From Flaccisagitta enflata (Eukaryota; Chaetognatha; Sagittoidea; Aphragmophora): a DNA stretch of 64,000 nt. Positions 11,369 through 20,422 of the stretch are shown here, piece after piece; the stretch's first letter is position 1, and every line of letters begins with the position of its first letter. The stretch spans positions 100,006,001-100,070,000 of the forward strand of contig OZ231126.1 in the NCBI GenBank assembly GCA_965153355.1, read 5' to 3'. The translations under genes and the position numbers were made by a program. The notes beneath the pieces were generated by a model that was not told where the DNA came from, made no database searches, and saw only the letters and a program-made list of their open reading frames with translations.

Positions 11369-11690
11369 TTATTCACTTACCTTTATAATGGAATCAGTAG
11401 TAGTTGTTGTTGTTGTTATTGTTATTGTTGTTATTATTGTTGTTATTTGTTATTTGTTATTGTTATTGTTGTTGTTGTTGTTGTTGTTGCTGTTGTTGCT
11501 GCTGTTGTTGCTGTTGTTGTTATGAAGACAGTGAATCCAAATTGAGATGGGGGCCAGGAAGCGAAGGCAGTCACCACGTCTCTGGGCGACAGGAGAGGAG
11601 GAGGAGGAGGAGGAGGCGGCGGAGGAGGAAGTGGAGGCGGCGGAGGAGGAGGCGGAGGCGGAGGCGGAGGAGGGAGGAGGAAGGGGAGGC
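11285..11690. repeat. (TTG)n and (GGAGGC)n microsatellites inside the PLE
   Basis: TTG repeats occupy about 11295-11355 and 11400-11520, and GGA/GGC repeats occupy about 11590-11685. They sit where the middle of the PLE RT should be, so they have replaced or displaced coding sequence. Poly-Leu, poly-Cys, poly-Pro and poly-Asn frames here are artefacts. Confidence 0.85.
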
Positions 11691-11703
11691 GATGTGTTTG
11701 AAT

Positions 11704-11905
11704 CCTTGGCAGTGTAATGGACGTTTTTATAAATAAAATCAGACGAGGATAAGCAGAGACGAATAAGTTCAACGATGTCCGTAGAAGTGAGGGCTGTACG
11801 ATTGGAGAGAGTTTGGTCATTTTGAAGAAGCGTAGAGGTGACATTGATGCACTTACTGAGAGGTATAGAGGGAAAGAGAGCTTCTGCGTCAAACGACACT
11901 AAAAT
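11704..11905 (-). pseudogene. PLE reverse transcriptase fragment (motif A region)
   Basis: The minus frame contains LVSFDAEALFPSIPLSKC, matching RT motif A of Penelope-like elements (an SFDVxSLFTNVP-type segment with the first catalytic Asp), then a helical stretch ending in LIRLCLSSSDFIYKN, which fits the region before motif B. Both ends are broken: upstream by the inverted GIY-YIG arm, downstream by GGA repeats. It has the same orientation as the fragment at 10700-11368, so both come from one original element. Confidence 0.65.
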
Positions 11906-12250
11906 TTCTGTAAAAATCACCCCGAGGCCAAATACATCGGACAAACACGCGTCTCTTTCCGTGCTCGAATGGCCCAGCACAAAAATGATGTGACCTCTTC
12001 TAAATCGGATGAACATATATCGGGGATCGCCAAACACGCTCGTCATTGTCCCAATTGTGATATTGACTGGGACAATCCTGAGATTCTCGCCACCTACAAC
12101 GACAAAAACAAAGCGGCCCTTCAAAGGAACCTACTCGTCGCAGAAAGCCTCAAAATACGACAATATCAGACATCAACTGGCAGCGGGCTTAATGACCCTC
12201 AACTATGCGTCCGCTCAAATGCCTGGGATCCTATTCTCTCAATCATCTAG
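11906..12250 (+). pseudogene. Inverted second GIY-YIG fragment of the PLE
   Basis: The plus strand repeats the nuclease part of the left arm, starting in FCKNHPEAKYIGQTR and including the HARHCPNC segment, and stops at 12250. A few substitutions distinguish it from the left copy. No RT domain precedes it on this strand, so it cannot be functional. Confidence 0.75.
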
Positions 12251-12537
12251 GACATTGATTTCTCTCTAATTCGGTGTATTTGGGGGGGAGGGGGCCAGAG
12301 AGTTTATCTCTCTCTTTTTCTTCTTGATTCTGGATTAGTGTCTCTCTCTTTTGCTATTGTCTCTTTTCTTTTTCCCTCTCTTTAGATTTCTGGTCATTTC
12401 TCTCCCTATAAATTCTTGTCTCTCTCTCTGTCTTATTTGTCTATGAATTATGAGTATGCCAAAATGCTCGAAAATTCAGACTTTCTGCTATGAAATATAT
12501 GTAAGTGTTCCCATATTTGAAGTCTTGTTTTCCATCA

Positions 12538-12617
12538 TTGACCCAAAAAATGAAAAAAATCAAAGAAGCGCTTTTTAGGTTATGAAGAAATTACTCATTT
12601 CCCCTTTGTTTTCGAGT
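12538..12617 (+). repeat. Right copy of ~80-bp direct repeat flanking the PLE unit
   Basis: It matches 10040-10117 in direct orientation and continues rightward into GAGTCTAGAAAACCTACAATCG, as the paralogous target at 6570-6910 does. About 22 unmatched bases separate it from the right arm. Confidence 0.65.
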
Positions 12618-12746
12618 CTAGAAAACCTACAATCGTAAGCCTTCTGCCCTTCTAACCCACGAACCTACGATCGTAAGAATTATAGGATAATCGGCTGCAT
12701 TGTCCAAAAGAGGGAAAGTTTTATGGCCTGTTACAGCCACCCAGAA

Positions 12747-12951
12747 AACAAGGCCGGATACACGGCCATCAGTTGCAGACAGGTGGGCAGAGGCGGAAAT
12801 GCGCGTTTTCACACTTTTCAATTTGATCATTACGGAGCAACGGACGGACGGATGGACGGATGGACTGCTTCTTCCCAAATGGTCTGGTGACCTCAAATAT
12901 GGCCCCTACCCGCCCGCACGCGACTTCGGTAGCCGTGTATCCCGCCATGTT
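12747..12951. mobile_element. Head-to-head composite of two hairpin-ended elements
   Basis: A subfamily A head (AACAAGGCCGGATACACGGC) starts on plus and runs into a GACGGACG core. At about 12860 it joins a minus-oriented subfamily B piece whose head GTAGCCGTGTATCCCGCC closes the right side. Neither tail is present, so this is a recombination or nested-truncation product. Confidence 0.7.
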
Positions 12952-13002
12952 CACAAAGAAACTCTATTTTCTCCGCAACCCCTTGGTGATTCCCCGGGCT
13001 AT

Positions 13003-13034
<32 letters not shown>

Positions 13035-13148
13035 CCAATTGAGTTGAAATCATAAACAGAGAAACTACTAAAAAAAGCCGTCGAAAGAGCTTAATCTCAG
13101 CATTGTGGCTTAATTAGAAGAAGAGATATGATTTTCTTACAATTAAAA

Positions 13149-13330
13149 AACAAGGCTGGATACACGGCCAATACCAGTCGCGGACGGGTGGGCAGGGGCG
13201 CAAATGCGCGTTTTCCCACTTTTTGACTCGTGCTCACCGACGGACCAACGGACCAAGGGACAGATGGACCATCAGACGGACGGACGGACGGACAAAGCCT
13301 CCTATAGAGTCGCTTGTCCGCGACTAAAAA
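13149..13330 (+). mobile_element. Hairpin-ended element, subfamily A, full length (182 bp)
   Basis: Clean type copy: head AACAAGGCTGGATACACGGC, decamer AGTCGCGGAC, block GGGTGGGCAGGGGCG, block AAATGCGCGTTTTCCCAC, core of GACGGACC units, then AGTCGC-TTGTCC-GCGACT and five A. The left flank is an A-run. Confidence 0.85.
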
Positions 13331-13626
13331 GCGACGATTTGAACCAAGAGGTTGTATTTTCTTTCTCCTCGTCAAAATGATTTTAAACCAAAATTTCTGT
13401 TAGTAAAAAATTAACGAAGGTTGATTTGTGTATCCTAAGCGTCTTGGAACGCTAATCCAACACTTACATCTGTGGACACTCACCCCTAGCTTATGTTGAA
13501 TAAAAGACCGCCGTGGAGACTTTAGCCAAATTGATTCAGTTCATAGTCAAAGAGCAACTTAATGCTGCCATTAAGCCAAATTCTACATAAACTTTGCAAA
13601 AAAAAGTTTTAATTTTGTGATTTTAC

Positions 13627-13778
13627 CTGCATCATCGTAAAAAGGTTTAATATCACAGAAATCCCAATCCATCTTGTCATCCATATTCTCATTGGCATTA
13701 ATGTAGCACCAAGCGCCATGATTATTCCGACTTGGATTTCGGCAGTAGTTATTAATTAAGCCTTCACCATCTGTCATC
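13627..13778 (-). CDS. Kringle-domain exon (C-terminal half of a kringle)
   Basis: This 152-nt exon is bounded on minus by CTTTCTTTTGCAG| and |GTAAAA. It encodes about 50 residues with three kringle signatures in order: NYCRNP near the start, then GAWCY, then WDFCDI. In kringles these Cys residues form the conserved disulfides, and the fold binds proteins or lipids on secreted or membrane proteins. The N-terminal half and the last Cys must lie in neighbouring exons, which I cannot find; typical kringles span two exons. Incoming phase supplies two bases and one base is left at the donor. The parent protein is not identifiable. It could also be a stray exon of a dead gene, though its splice sites and frame are intact. 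Confidence 0.75.
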
Positions 13779-13970
13779 CTGCAAAAGAAAGAACCCTTAA
13801 TTGCGTGAACAGTCTGTCGGTCACGCTGCTTTACAGGATTTATCAGAATTTTTTTCTTCACTGCCCTTATGCTGGTTCAGCTCTTTCTGACAGGAGGCCT
13901 GAATTGACTAATGACCAGGCTTTGATTCATGCATGCCCGATGCACTCTGTTTTGCTACCGGGCACACTGT

Positions 13971-14031
13971 TTTTAGTCGCGGACAGGCGACTCTACACCT
14001 TGCCGTGTCGGTCGGTCTGTCGGTCCGTCCT
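13971..14031 (-). mobile_element. Hairpin-ended element, tail fragment
   Basis: TTTTTAGTCGCGGACAGGCGACTC plus GTCGGTCYG core, cut off at about 14031 where AT-rich ATCGTTAAT repeats begin. Confidence 0.65.
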
Positions 14032-14034
14032 AGG

Positions 14035-14850
14035 GATGTATAATCGTTATTAATTAACGATTGATTAACGATCAATTAGCAAATTAATTATCAAACAAGT
14101 TCAAAGAATTTGATCGTTAATCATGATTCTAACTCAAAGCTGAAATGTGACTTAGGTTCGCATCTTTACCAACGCAAATGGGCAAAATTCAAAAGTGTTT
14201 TATGCCATTGCTTCTTTTTTTTCTCTTCCTCACTATCTATATTTCTTTCTTTCTTTCTTTCTTTCTCTTTTCCATTTGTTCTTTCTTTCTTTCTATCTTC
14301 ATTTCTTTTTTTTTCTGTGTCTTTGAGAACAACACGGAGCTTTTTTTCCCTGCGAATTTCCTTGGGATTTAATCTCGCCGAGTCTGCAGCTGGCCCGCAT
14401 TGTTTTTTTTACAGCTGCTGAAGCATTTTTGCTCCTTCCTCCCATGCATTTCTATGGGAGGGGGATACGGAGAATCACGCGGTCTCAGCGATTTTGATTT
14501 GAAAGAAAAAAGTGTTGTGTTTTAAAACACAAAAAACATTAACTAATAACATTTCACCCCGAAATACAAACCAACACCAGCGACGAAATCAACAGCAACA
14601 ATTAAAAATAAAAAACAACAACAGTATTAATAAAAACGGTATAGCTGCGTTCTGGGAAACTAAATTGTGGAATGCTTAGGCATCTTTGTTAAAGGAGCTT
14701 GATGTACAACGGGTAGCCCGCCTTACAAACAAAAAGAAACAGATGCCATGAACATGAACAACTTGCTACGCCCATGGGTTACATCCTGCAATGCAGTCCT
14801 CAAGAGAGGCTGCATGGGTTTGTATACAGTATCATTGGCTTCAATTCGTC
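14035..14850. other. Non-coding AT-rich stretch
   Basis: ATCGTTAAT-type palindromic repeats lie at 14035-14120 and a TTTC microsatellite at 14225-14330. The remainder is unique sequence with no ORF or splice pattern I can support. Confidence 0.5.
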
Positions 14851-14851
14851 A

Positions 14852-15484
14852 CTAACATAATTCAGGTGTATCGTGTGCTGATGGTATGTTTTGTGTAAAC
14901 ACACTCTGTGTATGGTCATCTTGCCTTGTTGCACACGGAATTTCCGCAAAAACTTCGCGCCAAACCTGATGTAAGGGGGAATCCAAATAGAGTACTTTCT
15001 TATCCAGCGCCCTCTGCATAGCGCTTTCTAATCTGCGTGTAGCGTCAGATTGGACGCAAAATATAGCGACGCCGCACATCTCGGCTAACTTTTCAGCGGA
15101 TTTGACCGTTGACAGCAAAGGGAATTCTTTTTCTTTCGTTTCATGGGTTTCAAGGGCTTTGATCTCTAGTGTGGCCTGCATGAGCCTCAAATCCTCACCC
15201 GTTGTGCTAACGTGCGCCAACGAGTCATTTAACATTTGTGTTGTTGAGATAATCATATCCAACATCTCATGTTTTAATAAACGTTTCAGAATCACTTTTG
15301 GTTGCCTGTTTTTGATTGATTTGCTGGCCTCGATGATCATATTTACTAACTCACTCTCCATCTTGATCATTGATTCAGCCAGGTCTTTACAATTACGCGT
15401 CACATTCATGGCATGCAAACCTGTTTCAGAGACTGTTTTCTTTACTTCTTTTATCTGGCCTAATTTGTCTTTTGGGCCTGACAT
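14852..15484 (-). CDS. Hypothetical helical protein, 210 aa, single exon
   Basis: I start at the ATG at 15484 (context CAGCCATGT, close to Kozak); the frame stays open a little further upstream but has no other ATG before a TAA. The protein begins MSGPKDKLGQIKEV and is rich in Lys, Glu, Met and Leu, consistent with long alpha-helices or a coiled coil in the first 150 residues. A more hydrophobic patch (AEMCGVAIFCVQ) follows, then a C-terminal tail ending in PELC. No signal peptide or transmembrane segment is apparent and no domain is recognised. An uninterrupted 630-nt frame with ordinary composition is unusual here, so I consider it probably real, perhaps one exon of a larger gene. It lies on the same strand as the kringle exon, but its own stop precedes that exon. 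Confidence 0.5.
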   Translation of the reverse strand: MSGPKDKLGQIKEVKKTVSETGLHAMNVTRNCKDLAESMIKMESELVNMIIEASKSIKNRQPKVILKRLLKHEMLDMIISTTQMLNDSLAHVSTTGEDLRLMQATLEIKALETHETKEKEFPLLSTVKSAEKLAEMCGVAIFCVQSDATRRLESAMQRALDKKVLYLDSPLHQVWREVFAEIPCATRQDDHTQSVFTQNIPSAHDTPELC

Positions 15485-15619
15485 GGCTGTTTCGAATTCA
15501 GTCAAACTGTTTTCTAATTCTTGTTTTGTCTCAGCGAAAATGGTGTCATTTCCGCCTTTCGCGGCTTATTTCTGTCATGCAAAAGAAATACGTTTAAAAG
15601 AAATACGTTTTAGTTAGGA

Positions 15620-17720
15620 CAGTGAACTCTCTTTTACCTGAATAGGGAAGAAGCAGATGATTAGAGAGCGACTGGAATATCACCAAATACGTTGTTCTTT
15701 GAAGATGATCTAAAGTTCCACTTTCAAGCTGGGTGAAGAGAGATTGGAAGGCGACGATACTGACGAGAGACTGAGGACGAACTGTCGACGTGAGTGTTCT
15801 TAGAAGATGCGCGGATGCTAAAGAAACCTAGGCAATGAGACCAAATGACTCGGGGTTACAACATCGGACGGGTAGGCAGGGGCGACAAACACGCGGGCGG
15901 GTGGGCAGGTGCGACATACAGACAAACTGCATATTTGCAAAGCGCGTTTTCACACTTTTCAACTAGAGCATGACGGACCATCCAACAGACAAAGCCCGTT
16001 AAAGAATGGTATTAGGCGAGACCAACGGACTGACGATCCGCCGGCGAATTTATTCACTGAAATATATCCAATTTATCCATTTGGGCTGATAAGTATTCAT
16101 TGGTATGTTTGTAAGCCTGATTGTTCGTGAGTATTTATTGGTATGTTTACAAGTGTAGTTGCCTAAATGTGTTAGCGTGTGTTTCACTAATCAATATTCA
16201 GGGGTGTATATTTTGACGGAGCTAAGAGAGATGTACAAAGAGCATCTTCAGAAAGAGAGAGAGGGAGCTGTGAGATGACTTGGAAATGTGCCAGCCAGGG
16301 GCAGTAGCAATTAAATCATTCCTTCCAAAGCATGAAAAGGCATCCTTGTTGAATATAACATGGAATAAAAAGATTTAACGGCTTTTTTGTCACTGGATAT
16401 AGAGAAAAACCTTAGACTGTTTTCATACCCAAGTCTAATTTTTGCTGACTTCTTGCAGTGCCTTAAAATAAAAGAACTCTAGCGATTCGATGGCACATTC
16501 ACGTCTTTAGTAGAGGACACGCAATTCTATCATATGCTTTGTCCGTCTGTCCATTGGTATTTCAGTCCGTCTGTCGATCTATCATGGTGATAGAGAAAAT
16601 GCAAAAAGGCGCATTTTTGAGGCTCCATGATGTGAACTGTGTGTGTGCGAGTGTGTAGATGGTGGGTGTGAATGGGGATTGTTCTACCCATCCGCAACAA
16701 TCTTGTGACCCTGTGTCGCTTGTTATTCTTAGATCCGTAATTTAATCTATCTGCCACCATTTTTTTGTCAGACTGTTTAGCTGTAGGTTTTTTTTTTCAA
16801 TCAGATTGTCTGTATCATATCAGTCTGTCCTTGTCTTTATGTTTTGCTGTCAGTCTGTGTGTCTCATGTACAGATGAGGTAGTAATTCACTATGCCAAAT
16901 ATTTATTGTACGTGCACACCACTATGCATACTTTTTATCTATTACCTCAATTGTCAAAACTTATTAATAAAAAAAAATGGGAGCCATTCAAACCCCAATG
17001 AGATCAGGAAGTAGTGGCTGCTATGGTATAAACAATCAGCCAGCCAAATAACACCCCTGACTTAATTAGGCGAACTGGGGACATTTGCCTTTAAGGGTTA
17101 GATATTGGCCCAAGCTCTGCAAGATTTGGTATAGAGATAGCTAAAATGTCATATTTTGACATAGTAGAGCTTCATATAGGGATTATTCACTGGTATAAGG
17201 GTGACAAGGTGATAAGTCAGAAATGGTGAATCAGATTGAGAAGGATTTTCCAAGAAAATTTTTTACAAAAAGATAGCACGTACTTAAAGCTGTTTTGTTT
17301 AAACCCACATTTTTTGTCTTTGATGGCTAAAAAATCATTCTATGGATAAAATTGAGAGAGCAGGTCCAATGAATAGGCAGGGGCTGCCCTTGAGACTGAA
17401 AAAAATTGTACATCAAGGAACTTGGTAAAAAATGGCTGTCTGTTATCAGAGAATCGCTAAAAAACTACTTGAAAAGGATTTCTTCCAATTCTATCTGGTA
17501 TTTTTGGCTGAACTTGGACGGAATTTACCTAAGTACATGTGAACATATCCCGAAGTACCATTCAAATCACTTTATCAGGCTTAAATAGATGAAATTCAAC
17601 CCCAGTTTGTCTAATTTTGTCAGGGTTGTTAGCTTTTTGCGATATCGGTGACCCGTGATAAGGGAAAAATTTGAAGGGTCCCCTTTGGGCCATTATCAAG
17701 GGGCAGGGCTGTATTTGCCA
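15620..17720. other. Non-coding stretch with hairpin-element fragments
   Basis: Fragments of the hairpin-ended family lie at about 15856-16000 (GGACGGGTAGGCAGGGGC, AAAGCGCGTTTTCACAC) and 16510-16580 (GACACGCAATTCTATC, GTCCGTCTGTCC). The rest is unique AT-rich sequence with no gene I can support. Confidence 0.5.
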
Positions 17721-17722
17721 AA

Positions 17723-17901
17723 AACAAGGCCGGATACACGGCTACCGAAGTCGCGTGCGGGTGGGCAGGGGCCATATTTGAGGTCATCAGACCATTTGGG
17801 CAGGAGCAGTGAGGTCAAAGAAATAAAATCATAAAAAAAAGTAAAGTGTGACCAACCGATGGATAAAGCGGGTTGTAGAGTCGCGTGCACGCAACTAAAA
17901 A
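17723..17901 (+). mobile_element. Hairpin-ended element, subfamily B, full length
   Basis: Head AACAAGGCCGGATACACGGC, head-proximal AGTCGCGTGC, blocks GGGTGGGCAGGGGCCATA and TTTGAGGTCATCAGACC, an A-rich middle, GTTGTAGAGTCGCGTGC, then ACGCAACT and A5. The head decamer (GTGC) matches the tail (GCAC) of its own subfamily and differs from subfamily A (GGAC/GTCC). Confidence 0.85.
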
Positions 17902-20422
17902 CCATTCTTCATGCGCCATAGTGAAATTTGCCTAATAGGGGGGTGCCCTATATGCGGGGATTATCAACAAAGGAATTAAGAGAGAAAAGTTGGGACTTTT
18001 CGAATCATGCCTTATCAGCGGGTCTGCTCTTGTGAAGTTTGACTGTGCTATGTTTCTGGTTGGTCTTTCAGTTTTTCACTCACATTTTACACAGTGCCTG
18101 ACCAAAATTACCATGACATCAATTTTTAGACATGCTGATTGCACCACTGGTTGGCTCCTGAGCAGTAGTTTAATTTGCTCATAGATAAGGCCTTGCGTAT
18201 GAGCTTTTTTTCCTTGGGCTCTAATTGGGCTTGTATGGGCCCAAACCCAGATGTAGTTTGGGTTTATTTTGGTTTTCATGGTAACCATAATGTAGCGAAA
18301 AATCTTGTCTGACATTGAAGTGTTTGGTGTTTCAAACAATATCATTTAGTGGTAGATAACAGAGGTACACTCTAAATGAAATGCATAATCACAACACGTC
18401 ACATGAGTTTTGAGGTAATTCCAATAATTCATTTCAAAAGAAACTTTATTACTTTAAATAAAAAAGAACATAGCTAAATCAGCAAGATTGGGCCCAGATG
18501 TGTGCCCTGTGAATTAGAAACAGATGATCAAATGAATGAATGAATACATTAATGAATGAATGAACAAATGAGTGAACGCATAAAACCAATTGTAATGATG
18601 CTGACTTTTTCCTGTGCATAAGAAAATTTAGTTTCTTTTTGTTGTTTTGTCAAAGCATCAGGAAAAAGAAAAAAGAAAAAGAAAACAAGATTTTCATCGG
18701 CTATCCCTTGCGGGAAAGAGGCTTTTTACATTACTGAGTTCTTATAAATTTCCTTGATTATCTTTGTAAATTGAATTCATACAAATGACTTGTTGTTATA
18801 CTCTACAAAGAAACAAGTTGCGTGCGGCTGGGCAGGGGCCATATTTGAGGTCACTTGACCACTAGGGTAGGAGCAGTGGGGTCAAAGAAATAGAATATAA
18901 AAAAAAAATAAAATGGGTGTCGCTGACTACCACGTGTTTCCGGACGCTAGTGTAACGAGACGCAAATTCGGTCTGTGAAAATTATATTTATAAGAATCAT
19001 TATTTTGCAAACAAACAAACGTTAGAAAACATTGATCTATATTAATCTATATCAATCTATATTAGTCTATATTAACCAATATCAACTCTTATCAATCTAG
19101 TACCTGCGAAACTTCAACGTAATTCCAGCATAAACGAGTAACCAGGCATTAATTGATATTACGAATATTTAATCTGAAAAGGATGAGAGAACCATTAGTA
19201 TTACTTTGTCTTCCTTTCTTGTAAACACAAAAATAAGGAAAAAAAGGAAAAAATTAAGGACGAACGATTTCTTAACCAATGTATATACGTTCTAAAGAAG
19301 AAGAAATATCCAGCGCGAGCCTTTGGCAAATTTGGGCAAATTTGGAATCTTTAGAATTGAGAGAGCGACGGAGGAGGAAAGTTAAAACTAACTCGAGTAA
19401 GTTAAGACTCAAAAAACAAATGATCAACCGCGGAGACCGCCACACCCCCCACCAGGAAGCTCAAACATAGCAACCCGTAAAACACGCGTAAAACGGACAT
19501 AATCATCCATGTAACAGGACGCGAAAATCTAAACATTCATATCTTACTAAATTTTGCTCTTTCCATCTTAAGCAGATTCGGGGAAGAAAATTAAACAGCT
19601 AGGGCAAAAATGAAACAGCTTGCACGTGAAATGAAAGAGCTACAGAAAATGAAATGATATCCATTGTAAATATCAAGGTAAGGAAAAATGGTTCTCTTTC
19701 TAAACTCGCATGAAAGTATGTTAAATCGTCTTTTGGAATAAGTAATGTTGAACGGGAAAAGGAAAAAGAACAAATACATTCAAAAATATTACTGCCTGGA
19801 GCCTCAAAATGGTCATGACAATCTAAGAATGTATAAAGAAAAAAAATAAAGCACCTCTGACCGCAGTAGACCGAGTAAAAGATGCAACGTAAATAAACTT
19901 AGAAATGGAAAGAAAAATAAGCGTCGTTAATTTCAGGGTAATTGTCAACGCAAAAAAGAATGTAAACAATAACAAACCTTCCTTCTGCCCCCCACGTCGA
20001 AATTCCCAAAATTGTCGAATTCTAAAGAACCATGGAGAGTAAACAGTTAGGAAACGACGGGATAGTCATAGGAGCAGAAGTGTAGTAGTCATTGTAGCGA
20101 AGAAGTTGTAGGAGCAAATCGTTGGAGCGAAGGATGAGAGGGCGTTGATGTATTTCTAGAGCCGGAATTTATATCACTTTTTTCCATAATTTTGATGGCG
20201 TAGTAACGACGACATTATTATCATGAAAGTAATAGGAGCAAAAAACTAACTGGCGAGGAGAAACTATGAAAGAGGGAGAGTAGTAAAGACATTTACAATG
20301 GAATATATCACTGAAAATAATATCTTCCTCCCGTCGGATGATTATGAATTTTCCATCGCATGTTAGATTTTCCCCAAAAGATCATGATTTGGCAAAGGCT
20401 CTATTTTGATTTACCACTCATT
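17902..20422. other. Non-coding stretch; truncated B copy; possible Pao 3-prime flank
   Basis: A truncated subfamily B copy lies at 18811-18910, and ATCTATATTA tandem repeats at 19030-19100. A block at 18132-18155 (GATTGCACCACTGGTTGGCT) resembles the Foldback arm at 44098. The 3-prime LTR of the decayed BEL/Pao element would be expected within about 19-20.4 kb, but no second copy is in the window to define it. Confidence 0.45.

Larger units (their letters stand above)
10118..12514. mobile_element. Penelope-like element remnant arranged as an inverted repeat
   Basis: The left arm (10118 to about 11112) and right arm (about 11905 to 12514) are near-identical inverted copies of the PLE 3-prime region, including the GIY-YIG coding part. 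The arms match apart from the 390-bp insertion at 10315-10704. The ~790-bp spacer carries the start of the left PLE frame, microsatellites and a reverse-transcriptase fragment, both coding parts on minus. PLE copies are known to occur as 5-prime-truncated tandem or inverted units. Confidence 0.75.
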
